From: Ariolimax columbianus
Taxonomy: Eukaryota; Mollusca; Gastropoda; Stylommatophora; Arionidae
Assembly (NCBI GenBank): GCA_036924085.1
Contig: JAVGWX010000009.1
Span: forward strand, 64,022,512-64,086,511
Direction of reading: 5' to 3'
DNA: 64,000 bases
Below are positions 44,626 through 55,635 of this stretch, piece after piece. Numbering within the stretch: the stretch's first letter is position 1; each line of letters opens with the position of its first letter. The notes below the pieces were generated by a model. It did no database searches. It worked only from the letters and a program-made list of their open reading frames with translations, and had not been told where the DNA came from. The position numbers and the translations under genes are program-made.

Positions 44626-44867
44626 ACAGAGTGCCACGCGCATGGTCTACAGAGACTGAGATGCTTATGATTGATTGATTGTTTATGCAAGTGGTACCTG
44701 GATTGAAAATAATAGAACCAATGTAACCTCCTACGAATACCATAAAAGGTCACCAAAGAGGGTTATGCATTGGGAGAAAAACACACCGCTTTCTGTTGTT
44801 ATGTGAGATGGAGGGAAGTAGGATTCTTCTTATTATTATTATGAACACCCCTGGGAAGAGCGATGTA

Positions 44868-45110
44868 CGAGGTGTGATCAAAAAGTATCCCGATTGACAT
44901 ATCCTTGAACCATGAGATACAGTTGCAAGCTACCAGGCACAGATTGACCTCTGAACCTAGTGTGCATGTAGTCTGTATCACGTTTGCCCTGATCGTCTGG
45001 TTTATTTGTAGTAGTGTTTTGCCTTTAAGTGTGTGAACCGCATTCGTCTCATTATTATGGAGCAGAAAAAATAGTTCAACGAATTTGCATAAGATGTATT
45101 GTTATATCTG
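44868..45110 (+). mobile_element. mariner 5' remnant
   Basis: tacgaggtgtgatcaaaaag is a mariner-type inverted-repeat end next to a TA. Downstream, atggagcagaaaaaatagtt gives MEQKK*, like the start of a mariner transposase. No matching right end was found nearby. Confidence 0.5.
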
Positions 45111-45489
45111 AATTTAAGTAACACACTTCAGGCGACTTATTGCTTTGTTCTATTGCATTCATTAGTTTTTCTTTTCTGATTGTTTCTTATTTGTGTACCT
45201 CCCATTTTGCGCTAATCGAAATGAAATATCTGGCTACAGTATTTTGCTTTTACAAATTAATGTTAATTTGATGGCTACCAAATTGTTTTCTTTAATAAAA
45301 GTTTTTTTTTTTTTTTTACTTTTGTCCACACCTCAGATATGTTTGTTGTGTGATTTAAAGTATAATAAAAGTTCCTCCCCCCGTCCTTCTTTAGTCTTTG
45401 TTACTATTTTACTTAACATTTCTTGCCGTTTCGTCTGTTTAATTTTTCCTATATTTTTTGTAGGCATTTATATCTTAGTTGTATTTGTT

Positions 45490-45935
45490 CAACGGGATTG
45501 GGTGAAGGCTTCCTCTGTAACCAATTTTAATTGTCCGTGTTTTGTGTACCACACCAGAAATCATGATTGCAATGTTCAGCCACGTGGATACAGGATTGCC
45601 TTGTCATTTCCCCTCAACATATCATTCATATTACATGTTTCTAGAAGGTCTGGGCAGGTGGTCTAGGTCTTGTGTTGCTCCACAGTTGCATTTCTCATTA
45701 TCTTTGTATCCCTATTTCTTGAAGTTCTTCCTGCATCGTGATACACTAGTTCGGAGTCTGTTTATTGACCTTCATGTTGCGTGAGGCAGGTGGTGTCCAG
45801 GTGCAGGTTCCTCCCACAATTCCCGCGATGCGACGTTTTCCGGGACTAGTCCGTAGAGACTATGAAACTTTGTATATATTTGCCTTGTGCACTGCACCTA
45901 ATGTCCGAACATAGGATGCCTTGGCTCGTTTGCCT
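45490..45935 (-). pseudogene. LINE ORF2 C-terminal relic (family of 22925-23382)
   Basis: On the minus strand it carries gtgtatcacgatgcaggaag, gatacaaagataatgagaaa and gttgaggggaaatgacaagg in the order of the 23 kb copy. The coding potential is broken. The stretch 45111-45489 before it is T-rich and unrecognised. Confidence 0.55.
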
Positions 45936-46129
45936 GTTTCTCTCTTTCAATTTCTGATTCGCTACATTTTTTCGTGTTTAGAGTGGTGCTTCATCGATAA
46001 TGGGATATATTTTGTTATGTTGATATAGGTTTTAAGCACCCTGTACCTATCCGATCAGTCTCATTGATTGCTGCTGTCAATAAGTTTTACATCTGCTACG
46101 GAGATACACAGTAAGAATGCTAATGTTTG

Positions 46130-46530
46130 GAGGGCAGCTGGCTGTGCGCACCAAGGTGGGCCGTACAGGAATCAAGATGCTGAGCAGTACATGAGCTGCA
46201 GTGGTTAGCTACCCGAAGCTTACTGAAAGCGTCAGGGCCAACGAACCAGTGCTGCCAAGACCCTTCTACATCTCCACTCGTTGATCCTGGATAACAGGCT
46301 GCAACAGAGCAGACTGTCGAAGGAAAAGAGATCGAAGAGGGAAGGCTAATCTGGTACGCACAAATGTCTGATGAAGTCGGATGTGTCGGACCGAAAGGTG
46401 CAAATATCGCAGTCAAACTGTATTCTACGACACAACGCACTCCGTTCTCCGGGCAACGTCCTGCTACTTGCAAAGACCTTTTCAGGGCTTGGTAGCGGGA
46501 GATAAAGAAATATGGATCAACATTCAGAGG
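46130..46530 (+). mobile_element. S2 element, long copy
   Basis: Starts caagatgctgagcagtacat and gagctgcagtggttagctac, passes tgccaagacccttctacatc, cctggataacaggctgcaac and gatgaagtcggatgtgtcgg, accgaaaggtgcaaatatcg, and ends ttggtagcgggagataaaga. It lacks a clear gaa tail. Confidence 0.75.
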
Positions 46531-47274
46531 AAGAAACAACTTTACAAGTTTTTTACACCACGACAATTAGCATAACGTTAATTGATATCGGCACTTCTAG
46601 ATTTCAAATTTTAAACCAGCGAGACACTTACCTGTGTCCAGCAGGGCAGCTGTGTTGAGAATGTGTGTATAATTGTTTGCCGCTAGATAACAACCCTACT
46701 AGCTATCTCTAAACCGGACCAGGCATATCTTACGTACAACATTAAGTCAGTCAGGCCATAGAGGCAAACGGTCGCATTCAAAATTAAACCATTTCGTTGT
46801 TCTTCAGCGAGAAACACGTGGCCGATTCCTTCTGGCTACTACTATCCAGACACGAGCTGCTGTGTTGTTGTTGATCGAAGCTATTTGTGCTGAGTTAACT
46901 CTTAACTATGTTTCCTGTGTAGTGGGTACATTTACTTTCTTACATACACAACACCGTTTCATTTAAATTCCTTTTTTCAGTTGTCTTCCAGTTTTGTAAC
47001 TGAATTATGATTAAGACATGAATACCAGTCATTGTTGGATATTATTTTGAATATCGGTAAACCCCACTGAACACTAAAACTGATTAACTATTTATTTAAA
47101 ATGTGTGTATGTAAAAAGCTACGTTACTTGGAATTAACACATATTCTATTGTAATTTCTTGGCTCAGGTAAAAATACGAATTCACATTTTCAGCTGAATC
47201 ATTTCCTAGCCAGTTTCTCACTTGAGTAATAAGTGTTCAGTATTTATGGGGTTTTCTTACTATTGATTCTAAGG
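46531..47274. other. Upstream intergenic sequence, nothing recognised
   Basis: The part around 46670-46740 shares ctctaaaccggaccaggcat-like words with 55960-55990 (ctctaatcctgcccaggcat), hinting at an old repeat. No coding signal. Confidence 0.3.
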
Positions 47275-47425
47275 CCTACTGCTTCGCTTGCTTTGTTGAG
47301 CTTTTAGAAGTTGGTCAGTCTCATGACACGATGGGTTAGGATAACTATGTCCTCAGCAAACCTCAGGTGGTTGAGCATGTCGCCGTTCAGGTTTATTCTG
47401 ATATGTTAAAAGGTGTGTCCCATTG
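47275..47425 (-). pseudogene. LINE reverse transcriptase catalytic-box relic
   Basis: Minus frame RINLNGDMLNHLRFAEDIVI, LTHRVMRLTNF then LNKASEAVGLRIN. It matches NHLRFADDIVL ... LN..S..VGLKIN; the second Asp of the FADD box region reads FAED. The next stretch (47426-47904) is unrecognised. Confidence 0.65.
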
Positions 47426-47904
47426 CTTTGACACATTTTTAATTTTGCTCAAATGCAGCATATTAAAGTGTATTTAAAGATACATCTCTGGGTACCATTG
47501 GCTGCGTTATAAGCCCTTTCTTGAGTTTAAATCTTGCTTCTGTGTATACTCTACATGTGCAGAAATTGACACATCTGCTCAGTGTGGTTGGTTTTCCCCA
47601 TTTTAAAAATAATAATTCACGCTCAACCTTTTTAAAATAGTCCAAGATATAAGGCAATTTTCGGTCTAACTTAACTTAACGCCTTATCGGTCTTATTTTG
47701 CATTGATATCCCTGCAACTAAATTATATTTTTATTGTATAATTTGGCACACCTTTAGTGCCACCTTGAAATACCATCAGATCTAAATATCATTCGCCACA
47801 CACTGTTTGTGAAATAATATCAAGGATCATGCAAACCTATATGATTAATAGAGTATTTAGGGTTTTTGCCATTTTCTATGTAAGAAACATAAGGAAAGTA
47901 AGTA

Positions 47905-48087
47905 AAAGGTGGAACCGCAGTGCATCCTGACACGTGCGTGAAAAGGGAGACTATGGTCCTCGTGACTGTAGTATAATGCGAACCTGAGAAAGCTCACTGC
48001 AATGGATATTTCAGTGCCGATCCCCACCTCGTTGGACAGACTGCGTGACACGACGTGTACACGTGAAGATAGGCATGTCGTGAGGCA
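47905..48087 (-). repeat. S1 repeat, split by an L-GAA insertion
   Basis: ctatggtcctcgtgactgta, gatccccacctcgttggaca and catcttgatc match S1 reversed. The S1 sequence resumes after 49566 with agtatgcttcaatgaccctt. Confidence 0.6.
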
Positions 48088-49164
48088 TCTTGATCTTCTT
48101 TGCACGCTGTCAGACGTCGACTTCAATTTTTTCAAAGAAAGCAGACGTCATCCTGAGGCTGTCGACACTGCCATAGAGCTTGTCTAGTCTTGGCACTGGT
48201 GACGACCATATATAATTTCTCTGGTCCTCGTATGTCGGACAATTTTACAGCAGATTTCAGAAGTCATTTTCCCTGTACCACAGGGTCATTCGTCAGAAGC
48301 ACCTATCCTCAGTTTACTGAATAGATGGTACACCAGCCTGTTGTGGTCTGTGCAGAGTCTGAAGACCGCCACCTGCTCTCTTCTGCTCATCTGGTAATAA
48401 GCATCATTTTTTGTGTAGCCAGTATGTTCTGTTTCCAATTTGGCCATGTATCTGGCCCTAATAAACCTTCTGGAAGCTTCGTAGGTCACACTATAATCCG
48501 TTGTGGTAACCTTCCACCTTCTTTTGCCAGTCTGTCTGTCTTCTCGTTGCCTTGAGTCTTACAGTAGGATGGGACCCACTGTACTACGACTCTTCTGGAT
48601 TTGGACTGCTGGCATAGTTGACATAGTACTGATCTTAAATCATTTAGGTCTGTATTTTACTGGCTCTTTAGCGATGTAACCAAGGATATGGCACACAACA
48701 AAACTACATGGTTTTAATTGTTTTCGCCTGTCAGCATAGTTTCTACTGCAGCTTTCAATGCCTCTGCTCTGAAATCACTTGAGAATGTTCTCGTTGCTAC
48801 TCCGACAGCGTAATCTCTCTTCCGCTTGTTAGGCCCAGAAATGCGCATGCACTTCCATTTTCTGTTGCGTTTGTTGCAGAACCGTCACTGTGTGCATGGG
48901 TCCAGTTAGTGCTTGGGTAGTTCTTCTCTATGTATCTCAGAGTTATGACTCTTATTTCCTTTTTAGCCTGACTGTTCCTGTTTCCGATACCTGGTATATT
49001 TTCTATTCTTTTTGGAGAGAGCTGCTGCTTACAAATTGGTTGAGTACAGTAAGGATGACCTTTGGTTTTGATATGGAGTTAATGGCTTTGTTTCCAATCT
49101 TTGTTTTGGCTATTTCTACAAAATTATTCCACTTTAGTCTCCTTTTTTTCAAATCCATTCAATG

Positions 49165-49451
49165 AGGGGACGGCGTGGCCTAGTGGTTAAGTGGCACGGC
49201 TCACAATCCGAAGGTGCTGGGCTCGATCCCCATCACAGCCTGCGTACGATGAAGAAGAAGATCCCCATCACAGCACCGGCCGCTACCCCGGGGAAGCAAA
49301 CCCTTAGAAAATGCAGGAGGAAGCAGACCCTTACATAAAATGCATGCTGAAGTCGGATGCACTGGGCCGACAGGCGCAAAATAAAAACACAATGCAACGC
49401 ACACCGCCTTGGGGATTAGAAAAATAAGGCGAACGAAAAAAAATCCAAAAA
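49165..49451 (+). mobile_element. tRNA-derived SINE with 14 bp target duplication
   Basis: The head ggcgtggcctagtggttaag has an RNA polymerase III box A. ggtgctgggctcgatcccca has box B. The body gaagtcggatgcactgggcc continues to an A-rich end. aaatccattcaatg stands on both sides (49151-49164 and 49452-49465). It landed inside the L-GAA relic. A further 20 nt insertion lies inside it (49240-49259). Confidence 0.88.
49225..49274 (+). mobile_element. Tail-only LINE insertion (20 nt) inside the SINE
   Basis: gatccccatcacagc (49225-49239) is repeated exactly at 49260-49274. Between them stands ctgcgtacgatgaagaagaa, the same 20 bases that end the L-GAA copy at 23395-23565. This looks like a target-primed insertion of nothing but the LINE 3' end, with a 15 bp target duplication. 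Confidence 0.82.
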
Positions 49452-49617
49452 AAATCCATTCAATGTCTTATGCATTCGGTGGTCTGTCAGTCTTCTTAAT
49501 GTCTCTGCTTGCTGCTGGGCTCCGCTGCCTCTTCTATGGTTCATTGACTGTATCGAGGTCTTGATCAGTATGCTTCAATGACCCTTACGTTATTAGTATT
49601 TTCTCCAACTAGCCACC

Positions 49618-49775
49618 AAAGACGGATGTGTCGGACCGAAAGGTGCAAATATCGTAGTCAAGCTGTAAACTAGCGACACAACGCATTCCGTTCTCTGGAC
49701 TACATCTTGCCACTTGCAAAGCCCTGTTCAGGACTTGGTAGCAGTAGATTGAAACGAACGAAGAAGAAGAAGGTC
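49618..49775 (+). mobile_element. S2 repeat, 3' portion
   Basis: aaagacggatgtgtcggacc, gaaaggtgcaaatatcgtag, cattccgttctctggactac and ggacttggtagcagtagatt end in gaacgaagaagaagaagg. It abuts the LINE at 49780. Confidence 0.8.
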
Positions 49776-49779
49776 GAGC

Positions 49780-51850
49780 GATATGCATCCATCTTTGTTT
49801 TCCTGCTTATTTCTCTTTTACCGAGGAATCAGTCCTCTGTTTATTGCATGGCAAAGTCTACCTGCTGCTGCCCTTCGTGCAATTAACTATTTTGTTTATT
49901 CATCCCTTGCTGTCTATTACCGCTCCTAAATATTTTAAGTGCCTGACTCGTTCCAGTTGTTGTGTTCCCAGTGTTATCTGATGTCTCTTCTCATCTCTGG
50001 TGATCACCATGGTTTTTGTTTTGGAGTTGCTGACGTGCATTCCTCTCTTCTTCAACTCTTCTTCTCAGACCTGCAAGTTGATCTGGAGATGTGCCTCGGA
50101 TTTCGTGATCAGGGCCACGTCATCTGCAAATACTAGTTCTGATATGTAACTTGGTCTCATTTCCCAGTACCCTACTTCATACTTTTGTGTCCATTCCTTT
50201 GCAGGCTTTGATGACTTCATCCACGAGGAGTATGAAAAGGTCTTACTCCGTTAGTGGTCTTGAACTCTCCTGACTTTTGATTTGATGTCCGCACATAATT
50301 TCTGCATGTCTTATAGAAACTCTGTATGGCAGAGATCGGGGGTCCTGGGATGTTCTTCCTTGTCAGGCACTCCCAGAGTTTGTCCCAAGGGACTTTATCA
50401 AATGCTTTCTCAAAATCCAAAAAGAGATGTATCTCCTTATCATATTCAAGAGCCTTTTTACTCAGCTGTCTGAGTGTAAAGATAAGGTCTTGAGTACTTC
50501 TGTTTGCCCTCAGCTGTCTGAGTGTAACGATAAAGTCTTGAGTACTTCTGTTTGCCCTAAACCCACTTTGAGTCTCGTCCACATTTGGCTCTTCTAGACC
50601 TCCTAATCGCTGTTCTAGAATCCTAGAGTAGACTTTCCCGGGGACACTGAGAAGGGAAATACCTCTATCATTTTCACATTGTCGATTGTCAACCTTTTAA
50701 AATATTGGTATTAGTATGGCAACCTCCCAATCTCTTGGTATCTTCTTGTGTAGCTAAACTGCCTTACGAATCTTCATGAATAGTATCTCTCCTGCCGTTC
50801 CCATATATTTAACCATTTCTGGTGTTATACCACCATGTCCTGCTGCTTTACCAATCTTTATTGTCTCCAATGCTACCTTTAGTTCTTCCATCGTGATATT
50901 ATCGTTTTCCTACATGGCTCCGCTCTCTGAAATTGGGACTGTTATTTCCAGAGCTTGATTCTCCTCCACTCCAAGGTGATCTGAGAAATATTCTTTCCAT
51001 CTGTTGATTATCTCTTCTGGGGCGGTCAGCAGCGCACCATGTTTATCTTTAACAAATTTCAGGGGGCATTCCTTTTCCTTCCTCATGTTCTTTAGGGCCA
51101 TGTAGAATAGCCTCTGGTTTCCTCCAGCATTATTTTCCAGTTTCTCTTCAAATTCCTCCAAGGATTTCTGTTTGGCCTTGAGCAGTCTTCTTTGCTTCTG
51201 TTCTAAAATTTACATATTCTTTATATTTCTTTGTTTGTTTTTCTTTATTTCTAAACTCTAGTTATTGCTTCCATGCCTTTTTCGTTTCTCGTATTATTCT
51301 TTTCATTTCTTCTGTCCACCATGGTATACTCTTTCTCTTTCACCCTTCTCTGGTTTGACTGCATGCCTCTGCTGCAACCTCTTGATATGCCATTCAATTT
51401 TACCCAGAGCATTTCTATACCTTCTTCAAATTCCTCTATCCTTTCTATTGCTGTTGTTATGAGTCCTTGGTATCTCCTCTTAACATCTGGTTCTCTTAGT
51501 TTGTAAACCTTAATTTAATTTTCTCCTTGTGTGTTATTATGTTTCTTGCTTGTTGATAGGAGTTGCCTGGGAGATAACTTTTTTCGATTTCTCTCTTTAT
51601 TTTTAACTAGGTAGTGGTCGCTTCCTATCTCTGGTCCTCTGAACACTCTAGCATCCTTCACATACTTGAAATTACTTTTCCTCACTATCACATAGTCAAT
51701 TATGGATTAATCATCTCTTGTCGGCTCGCATCTTGTGTAGACATGGATAAGCTTGTGTGGGAACCTAGTATTTGTAATAACAAGATTTTGTTCCATGCAG
51801 AATCTCAGCAGTCGTTTTCCATTGTCCTCTTCTCCATACCTACCGATACA
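49780..51850 (-). pseudogene. LINE ORF2 relic: endonuclease end, reverse transcriptase (RTE-like)
   Basis: From high to low coordinate: RYGEEDNGKRLLRFCMEQNL and VITNTRF with VKDARVFRGPEIGSDHYLVK (endonuclease), then FEEKLENNAGGNQRLFYMAL and INRWKEYFSDHLGVEENQAL, then MDETQSGFRANRSTQDF, HLFLDFEKAFDKVPWDKLWE (catalytic Asp kept), and LVFADDVAL-like remnants near 50110. Many stops and shifts. A 48 bp in-frame tandem duplication lies at 50461-50556. Confidence 0.85.
50461..50556. repeat. 48 bp tandem duplication in the reverse transcriptase
   Basis: ctcagctgtctgagtgtaaa opens the first copy at 50461 and ctcagctgtctgagtgtaac the second at 50509. The duplicated residues are RANRSTQD..(V/F)TLRQL. 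The repeat is exactly 16 codons. Confidence 0.88.
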
Positions 51851-54070
51851 TAAAATATAACCAATAGCTTTTTTTTCTGCCATCATACATTTCTCTGATA
51901 TTGCCTGTTTCTGTCGCAGTCTGGATATTTTCACTGAGGTGGAACCAGTACTCATTTGCACAGCGGCGAGCTGTTTGCTGAACTTTACTACTGTCGGATT
52001 TTAGGGATTGCAGAGTAACTGCATTTGGAAGGCACTTGTAGTTAAGCAGAACAGTGCATTTTGCTTCGATTTTGGGTATCATTTAATTTTTTGTGTGTTC
52101 GAACCAATCATTGGATTTTGCAGTTCTTCTTCCAAAAATAGCAAGCACAGTACTGCGGGTGTTGGATCGAAGTTGTTTCCAGGTTTCTGTAACCATGGTG
52201 CTACTTTGTGTAATAATCTTCTTCTTCTTCTTCTTCTTCTTCGTACGCTGTCAGACGTCAACCTGTATTTTTTCGAAGAAAGCAGATGTCATCCTGAGGC
52301 TGTCGACACTGCTATAGAGCTTGTCTAGTGTTGCCACTGGTGATGGCCACATGTGCTTTCTCTGGTCCTCGTATGTCGGGAAGTTTTGCAGCAGATGTTC
52401 AGCGGTCATTTTCCATATACCACAAGTGCATTCGTCAGTGCCTCCTATCTTCAGTTTATTGAATAGGTGGTACCTCAGTCTGTTGTGGCCTGTGCGGAGT
52501 CTGAAGACCACGACCTGCTCTCTTCTGTTCAACTGGTAATAGGCATCATTTTTTGTGTAGCCAGTATGTTCTATTTCCCATTTGGCAATGTATCTGGCCC
52601 TAATAAGCCTTTTGGACTCTTCTTAGGTCACACTAGAATCTGGTTATGGTAGTATTGCACCTTCTTTTGCCAGTCTGTCTGCCTCCTCGTTGCCTTGCAT
52701 GTTACAGTGGGATGGAATTCACTGTACCACTACTCTTTTTGATGCCGACTGCTGGCATAGTTGACAGAGTACTGCTCGTAAATCATTAAATTCAGTATTT
52801 TTACTGGCTTTTTAGTGCTGTAACTATGGCCAGGGCATCTGTAAACAGGACTATCTGTCTTTCATTGCTTTCGCCTGTCAGCATTGCTTCGACTGCAGCT
52901 TTCAGTGCCTCTGCCTCCGCTCTGAAATTGCTTGAGTATTTTCCAGTTGCCACTGACAGTATTATTTTTCTACCATTTGGTAGGCTCAGGAATACCCCTG
53001 CCCCTCCATTCTGTGTTGTGTTTGTTACATAACCGTCGGTGTATGCATGGGTCCAGTCCATGCTTGGGTAGTTTTCCGTTATGTACCTCAGAGTTATGTC
53101 TCTTCTTTCTTTTTCAGGTTGGCTGTTCTTGTTTCCAATACCTGGTATATTTTCTACCACCTCCGGAATGATATGCTGTTTCCATGTGGGTTTGCGTACA
53201 GTAGGGATGGGCTTTGGTGTTGTAATGGTTTTCATAGGGTCTTTGCTCATCTTTGCTTTGGCTATTTCTGCAAAGTTTCTCCGCTTTAGTTTTCCATTTC
53301 TAAATCTATTTAGTCTCTAATGCATTGGATGGTCTGTCAGTCTTCTGAGTTTCTCTGCTTGCTGTTGGGCTCTGCAGTTTCTTCTGTAGGTCATAGATTG
53401 CAGATTTATAATCTTTTCAAGTTCTACAATTGGCGTTGACTTCATGCCTCCTGTTATAACTCTCATGGCTTGGTTTTGAAGTTTGCTAATTTTATCAAAG
53501 TTCGCCTTTGCTGCTGTTGCCCATGCCGCAATGCCATACTCGAGAACTGCTCTCACTCTTCCAGTGTACGGTTTCATTAGTATTCTTTCGTCTGCTCCCC
53601 AGCTTGTGCCAGCAAGTTTCCTCATGATTGCCATTCTTTGGTGTAATAATCTAAGAGTTTCCTCGCAGGTTTCGTTAAAACGAATGACCAGTGTAGGATC
53701 TGACATTTTGTTCGTGTTGATGCATGGTTTACCTTCGTGTCTGGTGGGATACCACTTTCTCAGTTGCAATGTTATTTTACATCAAACCAGTGCACAATCT
53801 GTCTCACAGTCTGCGCTGTGATAGGAGCACGTGAGGAGAACAGATTTGAGAAGAGACCTTCTCACAAGAATCAAATCAAGCTGATGCTAGTCCATTTTTT
53901 ATGAACTTTGCCGACTCCAAAGTTGCCAAGACATAAATACTACGAATCGGGACCAGCATCCACTCTAGCATTAAAGTCGCCGAGTAGAACAAATTGTTCC
54001 TGGCGTGGTATGTTTCTAATGACCGCTGATATAGTCACATAAGAAGCATCTTTGGCGTCAGGTGTGGAGC
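51850..54070 (-). pseudogene. Another LINE ORF2 relic (endonuclease and linker), split by L-GAA
   Basis: Endonuclease on the high side (53653-54070): QFVLLGDFNARVDAGPDS and LLKSVLLTCSYHSADCETDC, then KMSDPTLVIRFNETCEETLR. After the L-GAA insertion it resumes below 52207: FGRRTAKSNDWFEHTK, IEAKCTVLLNYKCLPNAVTL and KVQQTARRCANEYWFHLSEN. The flanking gtgtaataatct (52208-52219 and 53641-53652) marks the insertion point. Confidence 0.8.
52220..53640 (-). mobile_element. L-GAA LINE, 5' truncated, 12 bp target duplication
   Basis: Minus frames: RMAIMRKLAGTSWGADERIL, VLEYGIAAWATAAKANFDKI, TWKQHIIPEVVENIPGIGNK, HAYTDGYVTNTTQNGGAGVF (RNase H start with the first Asp intact), NFRAEAEALKAAVEA and MNRREQVVVFRLRTGHNRLR to the Cys/His tail. 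The 3' end is gacagcgtacgaagaagaag with a long gaa run. Only a few frameshifts: a fairly young copy. Confidence 0.92.
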
Positions 54071-54244
54071 ATAAACGTAAAATATAACATTGCTCTGAAA
54101 TGGCACCTACATGAAATTGTATTTGCGTAAAGACCTACAAGCACCTTTAATTGCGTGTAGACCTTCAAGACCTTTTATTTTCGTGTGGACCTATAAGCCC
54201 TACTATTTGTGGAGGGGACCTACACGCCTTTCTATTTTGGTGTG

Positions 54245-54655
54245 GTTTAGGGATCAAGACGCTGAGCAGCACATGAGCTGCAGCGGTAGATGTAGTCCGG
54301 AGAATAGAATGCGTTGTGTTGTAGTTTACATCTTGACTGCGATATTTGCACCTTTCGGTCCGACACATGCGAATTCAACATGGCTTTTTTTAGTACCGGT
54401 TTAGCCTTACCTCTTCGATCCCTTCTCCGTAGCCAGTCTCTCCTGTTGCAGCCTGTTAACTCTTTCCGAACCTTTAGTCACTAAAGTGGCTCTATAACGA
54501 AACCCTACAGGACCATTATCCACTAGCCCGGATCACAAAGCCTAGCTGGAGAAGGATCTTGACAGATTTGGTCTGCTGACCCTGACGCTAGCAGTCAACT
54601 TTGGGTTGCTGACCACTACAGCCCATGCACTGCTCAGCATCTAAATCCAGTATAA
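54245..54655 (-). mobile_element. S2 element with inverted-repeat ends
   Basis: Contains tgcacctttcggtccgacac and, reversed, the rest of S2 including ctgaccctgacgctagcagt. The low end gatcaagacgctgagcagca and the high end tgcactgctcagcatctaaa are inverted copies of each other over roughly 40 bp. Other S2 copies have the sequence at one end only. Confidence 0.7.
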
Positions 54656-55289
54656 TCAGTAACGGGGGCACTAGACAAGGCCGCTTTAACAGCGTTGTAG
54701 ATCCCGAGCTTAAGAAATGCATTGGCGCTCCTACTTACCCATTCATGGATATAAAATTGTAAACGGTCAATAAAATGAATACATTACATCCTTTGGTACT
54801 CTAAACAAAATCAATATTTTAGACACAGCTTTCATTACTTTCCCCTTTCCTTTCTTGTATTTCCGCTCTTCCTGTCGCTTCCTTCTAACTACGCGTTCTT
54901 TTATTTTGTTACAACTTTAACTTTGTGTGGACTTATTTCTTCCCAGCTTCCCCATAATCCAGAGAGCTGAAAATGTGTACACATCTTCTACTAATGAAAC
55001 CTGTTAATCTATCACAATTTGACGGATTATAGACAGGTCATTCAAAAGCTTGTACCGGAAAACGTAGTTTAAAAAAACATGCTCTCATCAACAAAGAGAT
55101 TGGAAAGTTCAAGTCCACGCATTCATTATTGAGTTGGAGAACCACGTACCAGCTGATATAAACATTGACAATAACGCAGATGAAGAAATCGACACGAACG
55201 TTGATCATTTTCAAAAACTAATGGCGGCGATAAATGTTGACCAACTTGGTCTCTTCAATGTCACTATGAGAGGGGGAAATGAAACGCTA
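54656..55289. other. Upstream intergenic sequence, nothing recognised
   Basis: AT-rich. ggaaaacgtagtttaaaaaa near 55059 recalls the first bases of the window (gggaaacgtagtttgaaaac), so an old repeat may span both places. Confidence 0.3.
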
Positions 55290-55635
55290 GTCCGGCTAGG
55301 TAAACATACTGACCAGGACGTCACGTCAGGTCAGGCACAATATACTGACCAGGATCACTATCTCTCTTCCATGTAGCGTTCCCTGGAAACAGTCTGTTTT
55401 CAAGGCAGTCTGGCTGACGAGATGTGGATCGACGTGATCCCCGTAGTAGTGAACGTTACGCAAATGAAGCCAGCATAGAACAGCCGCCTGGAAGACCACG
55501 GTCCACTTTCATCGGCACGCTCGGGATGTGAGGAAAACTGCTACAACCCGCCACTTAACACCCTTTTCAGGGCGCACAAAAGAGTAAGCTTACTCATTGT
55601 AGGCATTAAACAACAAACAACAACAACAACAATAT
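55290..55635 (+). repeat. S1 repeat, near full length
   Basis: From ctaggtaaacatactgacca through gggtcaggcacaatatactg-type motifs, tgtagcgttccctggaaaca, agccgcctggaagaccacgg and ttttcagggcgcacaaaaga to gtaggcattaaacaacaaac and a caacaacaacaa end. Confidence 0.75.

Larger units (their letters stand above)
48096..49558 (-). mobile_element. L-GAA LINE relic with 8 bp target duplication, interrupted by a SINE
   Basis: tcttgatc flanks it at 48088-48095 and 49559-49566. Minus frames include TYEASRRFIRARYMAKLETE, HTGYTKNDAYYQMSRREQVA and, before it, RNase H remnants. The 3' end reads gacagcgtgcaaagaa. It is more diverged than the 36 and 52 kb copies. Confidence 0.75.

Noticed and set aside
46365..46400. 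Hammerhead-like words (ctgatga ... cgaaa) in the S2 element
   Set aside because: Stem II does not pair next to the core and other S2 copies read tgctgaag instead of ctgatga. The resemblance is limited to one copy.
46120..46566. Minus-strand frame of 148 codons
   Set aside because: It is the antisense of an S2 element; the same residues appear wherever S2 occurs.
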